A DNA stretch of 14,769 nt from an uncultured Oscillospiraceae bacterium (GTDB lineage Bacteria > Bacillota > Clostridia > Oscillospirales > Acutalibacteraceae), in NCBI GenBank assembly GCA_900549755.1, contig URPQ01000049.1:1-14769 (forward strand), given 5' to 3'. Made by a program: the position numbers and the translations under genes. The notes beneath the pieces are model-generated. The model did not search any database. It was not told the origin of the DNA and saw only the letters and a list, made by a program, of their open reading frames with translations. How positions within the stretch are numbered: position 1 is the stretch's first letter; the number at the start of each line of letters is the position of its first letter. Of the stretch, positions 6,468 through 11,672 are shown piece after piece.

Positions 6468-7827
6468 TAAACGCTACCGCGTCGGATAACCTTTTAACGC
6501 CCAAAAGCTTTATTCCCTCGGGCGCGGAATTTATTTGTTTAAGACACGCAGAGGGCAATATGCACCGCGTAAAGCCCATTCGCGCCGCCTCGTTTACCCG
6601 CGCCTGCGCGCGCGGAACGCTGCGCAGCTCGCCCGACAGACCTATTTCGCCGAATGTTACTGTGTTTTCGTCTATAGGAATATCGCGCAGCCCCGAAACC
6701 AGCGCCATAGCTACGGCTAAATCAGCCGCAGGCTCATCAAGTCTTATTCCGCCTACAATGTTTATATAGGTATCAAGATTTGAAAACATAAGCCCGAGCC
6801 TTTTTTCAAGCACCGCAAGTAAAAGATTTAAGCGGTTGTAATCAAACCCGGCGGCGGTTCTGCGCGCGTTGCCGAAGCCGGTTGCCGCCACAAGTCCCTG
6901 CACCTCGGCTAAAATCGGGCGCGTACCCTCAATAATACAGGTTATGCATCCGCCCGAAACATCGCTCATTCTGCCTGAAAGCATCATAGCGGACGGATTT
7001 TCAACCTCCGCAAGCCCCGTTTCGGTCATTTCAAAAACGCCTATTTCGTTTGTTGAGCCGAAACGGTTTTTTATTGCCCTTAAAATGCGGTAGGACTGAT
7101 TTCTCTCCCCCTCAAAATAAAGCACTGTATCTACAATATGCTCCATTACCTTAGGTCCGGCAATATCGCCGCCCTTGTTTACATGACCTACTATGAAAAT
7201 CGGAATATCAAGGCTTTTGCCCGTGCGCAAAAGCAGGTTAGCCGATTCGCGCACCTGAACTATGCTGCCGGGCGATGACGAAATATCGGGGTGCTGCATG
7301 GTCTGAATTGAATCTATCATAACAAGGTCGGGGCGGGCTGAGTTTATATATTCACAAACCGTCTGAACGTCGGTTTCGGTCATTACGGAAACGCTGTCGC
7401 TCTCAACCCCTATGCGCTTTGCCCTTAATTTTATTTGTATTGCAGATTCCTCACCCGATACATAGAGAATTTTAATATCCCTCTGCAGCGCGTTACAAAC
7501 CTGCAAAAGTATGGTTGATTTTCCTATGCCCGGGTCGCCCGAAAGCAGTATTACCGAGCCTTTTACTATTCCCCCGCCGAGCACCCTGTCAAGTTCGGAT
7601 ATTCCGGTTACAAAGCGGTGTTCGTCCGCCGCGTTTATTTGCGAGAGCGGCGTTGCCGAGAATGTATGAGCGGGTCTCGGTACAGCCGAAACCGCAGATT
7701 TTTGCGGCAGGCGCACATCCTCAACCATTGTGTTCCATTCGCCGCAGCCGGGGCATTTACCCGCCCATTTCGGCGTTTCATACCCGCACTCACTGCAAAC
7801 AAATACCGTTTTGCTTCTGGTTGCCAT
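6460..7827 (-). CDS. radA: DNA repair protein RadA (Sms)
   Basis: A 455-residue RecA-like helicase/branch-migration ATPase in recombinational repair, working with RecA. The N-terminal zinc finger has C11-x2-C14 and C25-x2-C28. Walker A is GDPGIGKST at 97-105 (K103), Walker B is DLVMIDSIQ at 167-175, and the RadA-specific KNRFG motif is at 253-257. The C-terminal third (about 285-455) is the Lon-protease-like domain. The length is normal. The ATG directly abuts the stop codon of the upstream amidase gene (no gap), with a GGGGGA site at 7835-7840 inside that gene, so the two are co-transcribed from 8653. No terminator is visible after the stop; read-through would make RNA antisense to the cysteine-rich gene. 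Confidence 0.97.
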   Translation of the reverse strand: MATRSKTVFVCSECGYETPKWAGKCPGCGEWNTMVEDVRLPQKSAVSAVPRPAHTFSATPLSQINAADEHRFVTGISELDRVLGGGIVKGSVILLSGDPGIGKSTILLQVCNALQRDIKILYVSGEESAIQIKLRAKRIGVESDSVSVMTETDVQTVCEYINSARPDLVMIDSIQTMQHPDISSSPGSIVQVRESANLLLRTGKSLDIPIFIVGHVNKGGDIAGPKVMEHIVDTVLYFEGERNQSYRILRAIKNRFGSTNEIGVFEMTETGLAEVENPSAMMLSGRMSDVSGGCITCIIEGTRPILAEVQGLVAATGFGNARRTAAGFDYNRLNLLLAVLEKRLGLMFSNLDTYINIVGGIRLDEPAADLAVAMALVSGLRDIPIDENTVTFGEIGLSGELRSVPRAQARVNEAARMGFTRCILPSACLKQINSAPEGIKLLGVKRLSDAVAFIK

Positions 7828-8541
7828 TTAACTTTCCCCCGTTGTTTTATGATAATCCATTATTCCGCAAAAAATGCTGAACGCCATTTTATTTTGGTAT
7901 TCTTCGGTTTTAAGCCTTTTAAGCTCGGCGGTATTGCTTAAAAAACCGCACTCCACAAGCACCGCAGGCAGCGTTGCATTGTAAAGAATATATGTGCTGC
8001 TCGTAGCCTGCTTATTGACCCTTGAGTTTTCGGGCTGCAAAAGCCGCACTATTGATTTCTGTATATCATCCCCAAGCTTTTTCGATTCCTCTCTGCCCGC
8101 GCTGTAAAACACCTGTGAGCCCGCCGCGGCAGAGGTGGTGAATTTATTCAGGTGAATACTCACAAACACCGCATCGGGGTAATCCTTCATAAGCTTCAAT
8201 CGGTTTTTAAGGTCGCTTTTCTTGCGGGTGGCTATTTTATCGGTTTCAACATCATCGGTTGAAACGTCGCTGTCGCGCGTCATAATAACCTCATATCCCC
8301 CAAGCTTTAAAAAATCTTTCAGCTTTAGGGCAATTTTAAGGTTTATTTCCTTTTCCACCGTTCCGTCGGGCGCAACTGCGCCGCCGTCAAAACCTCCATG
8401 ACCGGCATCGAGAATAATCGTCGGTCTTTGATACACATTCCCCGAAACCGCCGTATTTGAAAATTTGCCGCGCAAAAAAGTGCTGAAAAAAGCAAGAGCT
8501 AAAATCAAGGATAATACCGCCGCTATACGTCCCTTAAACAT
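7828..8541 (-). CDS. N-acetylmuramoyl-L-alanine amidase, CwlD-like (Amidase_3)
   Basis: A 237-residue zinc amidase that cleaves the bond between N-acetylmuramate and the peptide stem of peptidoglycan. Residues 1-26 form a basic start plus one hydrophobic helix (about 6-23), either a signal anchor or an uncleaved signal, placing the domain outside the membrane. The Amidase_3 fold follows, with zinc ligands H48 (LDAGHGG), E63 (EKEINL) and H130 (SIHLN), and catalytic E197 (LVECGFLSN). Size and single-domain layout match CwlD, which makes muramic lactam in the spore cortex, but a vegetative role is equally possible. The frame extends to a TTG at 8562 with no ribosome binding site. I chose the ATG at 8541, which has GGGAG 10 bases before it and removes seven polar residues ahead of the helix. 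It abuts radA. Confidence 0.9.
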   Translation of the reverse strand: MFKGRIAAVLSLILALAFFSTFLRGKFSNTAVSGNVYQRPTIILDAGHGGFDGGAVAPDGTVEKEINLKIALKLKDFLKLGGYEVIMTRDSDVSTDDVETDKIATRKKSDLKNRLKLMKDYPDAVFVSIHLNKFTTSAAAGSQVFYSAGREESKKLGDDIQKSIVRLLQPENSRVNKQATSSTYILYNATLPAVLVECGFLSNTAELKRLKTEEYQNKMAFSIFCGIMDYHKTTGES

Positions 8542-8624
8542 TCCGCAATCACTCCCATACAATTTAAAATATGTTTTTGTGCGGAGCAGTAGAACATTTT
8601 ACGGCTTTAAACAATCCGTACTTT

Positions 8625-8653
8625 ATTATAATCCGTTTCCGAATTTTTTTCAA
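8625..8653 (-). promoter_or_regulatory. Sigma-A promoter of the amidase-radA operon
   Basis: On the minus strand, TTGAAA (8653-8648), a 17-base spacer and TATAAT (8630-8625). The predicted start is near 8618, giving a leader of about 77 bases before the ATG at 8541. Confidence 0.75.
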
Positions 8654-8679
8654 TAACAAAAAACCGGAGGCAATTACGT

Positions 8680-8709
8680 TTAGTTTTCTTCAACCTTTGC
8701 ACTAATCAT
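8680..8709 (-). CDS. Possible 9-residue leader peptide ORF
   Basis: ATG at 8709-8707, eight further codons (MISAKVEEN) and TAA at 8682-8680. It is far shorter than a normal gene but has an ideal AAGGAGG ribosome binding site at 8717-8723 with 7-base spacing. A -10-like TATAAT is at 8796-8791 and a long inverted repeat (8732-8789) comes just before. A CCTCC at 8666-8670, then a T run, lies downstream and could pair with the ribosome binding site. It could be a leader peptide, the remnant 5' end of a lost gene, or a small-RNA unit. There is no codon run that would suggest amino-acid attenuation. Confidence 0.35.
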   Translation of the reverse strand: MISAKVEEN

Positions 8710-8731
8710 TTTTTAACCTCCTTAATTTTAT

Positions 8732-8789
8732 GTATCAAAATCAGCGTGATATACTCCCCCCTTTTTCGTGCCGTATATTATTTTGATAC
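8732..8789. repeat. Inverted repeat with 10-base perfect outer arms
   Basis: GTATCAAAAT (8732-8741) is the exact reverse complement of 8780-8789. Inside, ATATAC (8749-8754) pairs with GTATAT (8773-8778) around an 18-base loop, leaving a 7-versus-1 base bulge. Read on the minus strand it ends 8 bases before the ribosome binding site of the 9-codon ORF. It may be an RNA structure, a pair of operator half-sites or the ends of a tiny degraded element. Confidence 0.6.
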
Positions 8790-8845
8790 CATTATATAGG
8801 AAGAAAAAAGCGGCTGTTTGTAAACATAGTTGGTAATTAAAAAAT

Positions 8846-8872
8846 CAGAGCGCCTCCATTGGGGACGCTCTG
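8846..8872 (-). terminator. Rho-independent terminator of the aminotransferase operon
   Basis: On the minus strand, CAGAGCG pairs with CGCTCTG (7 bp), continued inward by about four more pairs with one mismatch and an AAT loop. It is followed directly by ATTTTTTAATT (8845-8835). It lies 87 bases past the stop codon of the class III aminotransferase gene. Confidence 0.85.
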
Positions 8873-8885
8873 AGAGAGTGCAGTC

Positions 8886-8954
8886 CGAAAATCTTTGATT
8901 TTCGAGCGAACGACATTCCCGTAGGGGAGCGTGGCGAATTTTTCGACACGCTCC
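8886..8954. repeat. Two further perfect hairpins in the aminotransferase 3' region
   Basis: CGAAAATC-TTT-GATTTTCG at 8886-8904 has 8-base arms. GGAGCGTG (8926-8933) pairs with CACGCTCC (8947-8954), extended inward by CGAA/TTCG. Together with the terminator at 8846-8872, three hairpins lie in 109 bases. The 21 bases between them are GC-rich. The block looks like a dispersed intergenic palindromic element, but only one copy is in this window. Confidence 0.55.
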
Positions 8955-8958
8955 AGCC

Positions 8959-10230
8959 TTATTTATTAAGCTTATCAGGATGGCGGGCAGCTACAACCGC
9001 AAAAGCGTCGTTCGCTATATCCGCCGCAAGGGCTATATCCTCATCGGTAACGGCAGCGTTCATAAAGTGGTTGTGGTGCGAAGCTAAGAAAAGCCCGCGC
9101 GATACGCACTCGGCTATCCATTCCTGGTGGAGCATAAGGCTGTTATCGTTGGCAATTCTAAGGTAGAAGAGCGCCGGCTCACCCGATACTACAAGGTCAA
9201 AGCCGTTTTCCTCTGCCGCCTTTTTAAAGGCGTTTGTCAGCTTTAAGCCTTTTTCCCTAAAGAGCGCGGGCGTATCAAGGCGTTTCATTTTGTTTATGCA
9301 GGCAATTGACGCGGCGAACGGCACGGCGCTCATCCAGTAAGAGCCTGTAAACGAAAGCGACGAAGCGGCGGTCTTCAAAAATTCTCTGCCGCAGGCGGCT
9401 GACATATTGTAGCCGTTTGCAAGCGCCTTGCAAAAACAAATTATATCCGCTTTTATTCCGTAATAATGGTCGCTGCCCTTAATATCAAGCCTGAAACCCG
9501 TGCGCACGTCGTCGAAAATAAGCACTATTCCGTGCTCGTCGCAAAACTTTCTTACCGCCTGCCACTTTTCGTTTGTGGAGCAAACGTTATCGTAAAAATT
9601 GCCGTGGTCGTAGGGCTGGGCTATAAGCGCAGCTATATCGCCCTTTGTTTCCTCCCACGCCTTTTCGAGCGCTTCCATATCAAACCAAGGCACAATAATG
9701 TTGTTTGCCACGTCCTCGGGCAGTATGCCGGGGTAGTCGGCTTTCATAGCCCACGGGTCGTTGCCGTGGTAGTAGCCCTTGAAAAATACTACCTTTTTTC
9801 TGCGGGTGTGGGCGCGCGCACACATTACGGAGAATGTGGTGGCGTCTGTTCCGTTCTTCATAAAATAAGCCCAGTCGGCGCTTTCCACCGTATCAACCAG
9901 CAGCTCTGCGCACTCCACCATTTTATAAGAGGGCGCGGTAGTGCAGTTGCCGCTTTTAAGCTGCTCCAAAGCCGCCGCGTCAACCTCGGGATCATTATAA
10001 CCCAGCACATTAGGTCCGTAGGCGCACATAAAGTCAATGTAGCGGTTGCCGTCCATATCCCAAAAATATGTACCCTCGGCTTTTGAGCTTATAAGCGGCC
10101 ATTTTTCAAGCGGCAAAAAGAGCCCCTCGGAGGGCCCTAAATGCCCGTATATTCCCGACGGAATGACGTTAAGCGCACGCTCAAACCATTCGCGGCTTTT
10201 GGTGTGTGAATATTCAGGATATTTGCTCAT
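8959..10230 (-). CDS. Class III PLP aminotransferase, glutamate-1-semialdehyde aminomutase-like
   Basis: A 423-residue cytoplasmic PLP enzyme of the class III (ornithine/GSA) family. D240 in LIFDDVRTGFR contacts the pyridine nitrogen, and K268 in CFCKALANGYNMSA is the expected Schiff-base lysine. FMKNGTDATTFSVMCARAHT (123-142) and GYYHG (152-156) match the cofactor-phosphate and ring-stacking regions of GSA aminomutase. True HemL reads GGGLPVGA after the lysine and differs near residues 25-36, where this protein has SGIYGHLGPSEG, so I do not assign tetrapyrrole synthesis; no other hem genes are nearby. It is the last gene of an operon after the SCP2-like protein (13-base gap), with a GGGAG site before the ATG, and ends 87 bases before a terminator. 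The substrate is unknown. Confidence 0.85.
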   Translation of the reverse strand: MSKYPEYSHTKSREWFERALNVIPSGIYGHLGPSEGLFLPLEKWPLISSKAEGTYFWDMDGNRYIDFMCAYGPNVLGYNDPEVDAAALEQLKSGNCTTAPSYKMVECAELLVDTVESADWAYFMKNGTDATTFSVMCARAHTRRKKVVFFKGYYHGNDPWAMKADYPGILPEDVANNIIVPWFDMEALEKAWEETKGDIAALIAQPYDHGNFYDNVCSTNEKWQAVRKFCDEHGIVLIFDDVRTGFRLDIKGSDHYYGIKADIICFCKALANGYNMSAACGREFLKTAASSLSFTGSYWMSAVPFAASIACINKMKRLDTPALFREKGLKLTNAFKKAAEENGFDLVVSGEPALFYLRIANDNSLMLHQEWIAECVSRGLFLASHHNHFMNAAVTDEDIALAADIANDAFAVVAARHPDKLNK

Positions 10231-10243
10231 ATGTATAACTCCC

Positions 10244-11008
10244 TTATTCTAAGTAAAGTGAAACGCGGTCAAGTATGCGGTTTATGTTATCCACCATAGA
10301 AAGCACGCCCGCCAAGCGTATGTTGCCCTTGCACATTTCGTTTATTGTGGAAACCGTGCCCGAGAAAAGCCCGTTTGCAAGGTCAATGCTTGCAAATTCC
10401 ATTACTGCGCGCGGGTTATCGCACGGTTTTTTAACCGTTGTGAAATGGTGGTCCTTTACGCTTATGGTAACGGCGGCTTTGTCCTTTATCCCTAACTGCA
10501 CATCACCGTCGGGCGTGTTTGCGGCGGATATTTTCGCAATGCTCTCATTATTTGCAAGGGCGGATATTGCCCCCGCTATTACATACATTGTAAGCATGGT
10601 GTTTTCTTCAAAAAACGCGCGGTCAGCCATAGCGTCCTTGCTCGGGCGCAAAATTTCGGTAAGCCTGTTTGTAAGGTCGGTAAAAGGTCCTGTTAAAAAT
10701 TTAAGCAGGGTTATAGCGCCTTTTACGGGCACGCCGGGTTTTGAGTCATTTATAAGCGCGTTGAATTTTTCGGGTGATAAAAAATTCATTTTGCAGTTAC
10801 ACCCCGCGCTCCCCTCGGTTATTTTGCAGCCGTTTTTATCAAAATGAAAGGTACGGCAGGGTCCTTCCTTCACATCAAAGCAAAGGGAAACAGGCTTATT
10901 TATGCCCTTTATTATTTCTTTTGCCTTGTTATCCAGCACGCAAAGATTTTCAAGCGCGCCCAAAACGCCGTACATATTGGCATATGCCAACGCCTTTTGT
11001 TCAAGCAT
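10244..11008 (-). CDS. SCP2-like protein with two tandem repeats
   Basis: A 254-residue soluble protein with no signal or membrane segment. Two halves (about 5-122 and 138-252) share the same order: a helix (YGVLGALENL / IAGAISALAN), a strand pair (SLCFDVKEG / VQLGIKDKA), a middle segment, and a C-terminal block with KGAITLLKFLTGPFTDLTNRL in the first half and KGNIRLAGVLSMVDNINRIL in the second. That block resembles the hydrophobic-pocket end of SCP2 sterol-carrier domains, which bind lipids or other apolar ligands. Cysteines 43, 51, 61, 70 and 72 cluster in the first half only. The ATG lies 3 bases past the yfbR stop, with an AGGAGG site inside yfbR. The ligand and function are unknown; the context suggests it serves the aminotransferase downstream. 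Confidence 0.75.
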   Translation of the reverse strand: MLEQKALAYANMYGVLGALENLCVLDNKAKEIIKGINKPVSLCFDVKEGPCRTFHFDKNGCKITEGSAGCNCKMNFLSPEKFNALINDSKPGVPVKGAITLLKFLTGPFTDLTNRLTEILRPSKDAMADRAFFEENTMLTMYVIAGAISALANNESIAKISAANTPDGDVQLGIKDKAAVTISVKDHHFTTVKKPCDNPRAVMEFASIDLANGLFSGTVSTINEMCKGNIRLAGVLSMVDNINRILDRVSLYLE

Positions 11009-11011
11009 TTT

Positions 11012-11593
11012 TTATTCCTCCTGATTCTGTTCATCGAGCGATAAACCAAAGCTCGGTATGAACTCTTTTAAAAATATATCAGCCTCGGGGCATTTAAGGT
11101 CTTCAATTGCCGCTCTGAGCGTTTTTTCGGCTACTGCAAATTCGCGGTTGCCCATATTAAGCTCTTCTATGCACTTTATAAGCGCCGATAACTTGTCCGC
11201 CGCTTTTACAAGGCGGGCGGTGTCCTTATCGGGCGAATATAGCGCGGCAAAGTCTTCCTTAAAATCCTCGGGCAGCATATCGGTAAGTCTTTTTTCGGCT
11301 GCCTTTTCAATATCCTTATACACTTCTTTAATTTCGCTGTTATAGTATTTAACAGGGGTGGGCATATCGCCGGTTATAATTTCGGGCGTATCGTGGTACA
11401 TTGCCGCCACCGCCGCAAAATTCGCGTTGTAGCTTTTGCCGAGCCTCTTATTGCCTATAAGCGCCAGCGCGTGGGCAATCTGCGCAGTTTCAAGCGAATG
11501 TTCGCTTAAATTCTCGCGCCGCGTGTTGCGCATAAGCCCCCAACGGTATATATTTTTCATTCGGGACATCATGGCATAAAAATGATTTTGCAA
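11012..11593 (-). CDS. yfbR: 5'-deoxynucleotidase, YfbR family (HD domain)
   Basis: A 193-residue HD-superfamily phosphohydrolase that removes the 5' phosphate from deoxynucleoside monophosphates in the cytoplasm, preferring deoxy over ribo forms. It aligns along its whole length with E. coli YfbR: R17-W18 (the pair that selects deoxyribose), H32, H67-D68, E71 and D76 each sit one position below the E. coli numbers R18, W19, H33, H68, D69, E72 and D77. The late Asp is in KAADKL, and the tail FIPSFGLSLDE matches the family. The open frame allows a GTG at 11602, but its only purine-rich site is one base away. The TTG at 11593 has AAGGAAG 8 bases before it and gives the better-aligned N-terminus. 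It is first of three genes, driven from 11617-11644. Confidence 0.92.
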   Translation of the reverse strand: MQNHFYAMMSRMKNIYRWGLMRNTRRENLSEHSLETAQIAHALALIGNKRLGKSYNANFAAVAAMYHDTPEIITGDMPTPVKYYNSEIKEVYKDIEKAAEKRLTDMLPEDFKEDFAALYSPDKDTARLVKAADKLSALIKCIEELNMGNREFAVAEKTLRAAIEDLKCPEADIFLKEFIPSFGLSLDEQNQEE

Positions 11594-11610
11594 AATTTTC
11601 ACTTCCTTTA

Positions 11611-11639
11611 TTGAATATTATATCATTAACTGTTATAAT
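11611..11639 (+). promoter_or_regulatory. Sigma-A promoter of the YfhO-family gene
   Basis: TTGAAT (11611-11616), a 17-base spacer and TATAAT (11634-11639). The predicted start near 11646 gives a leader of about 27 bases. It is interleaved with the opposite promoter of the yfbR operon. Confidence 0.65.
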
Positions 11640-11644
11640 ATCAA
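11617..11644 (-). promoter_or_regulatory. Sigma-A promoter of the yfbR operon
   Basis: On the minus strand, TTGATA (11644-11639), a 16-base spacer and TATAAT (11622-11617). The predicted start near 11610 gives a leader of about 17 bases to the TTG start, and would still include the GTG at 11602. Confidence 0.65.
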
Positions 11645-11672
11645 TAAGATATTTTAAAAAAGGATGTATCAA

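Noticed and set aside
6428..6769. A 113-codon plus-strand frame at the end of radA
   Set aside because: Antisense to the conserved Lon-like domain of RadA, and it starts within the cysteine-rich gene in a different frame.
8542..8958. A riboswitch or tRNA in the 417-base gap
   Set aside because: I compared the hairpins with riboswitch cores I know and with a tRNA cloverleaf and found no match. The gap is explained in part by a promoter, a terminator and palindromes.
9466..10086. A 206-codon open frame opposite the aminotransferase gene
   Set aside because: Antisense shadow of a well-supported gene, with low-complexity Val/Ala/His composition and no recognisable domain.
10275..10847. A 190-codon open frame opposite the SCP2-like gene
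   Set aside because: Antisense shadow; its hydrophobic stretches mirror codons of the real gene and it lacks a ribosome binding site.
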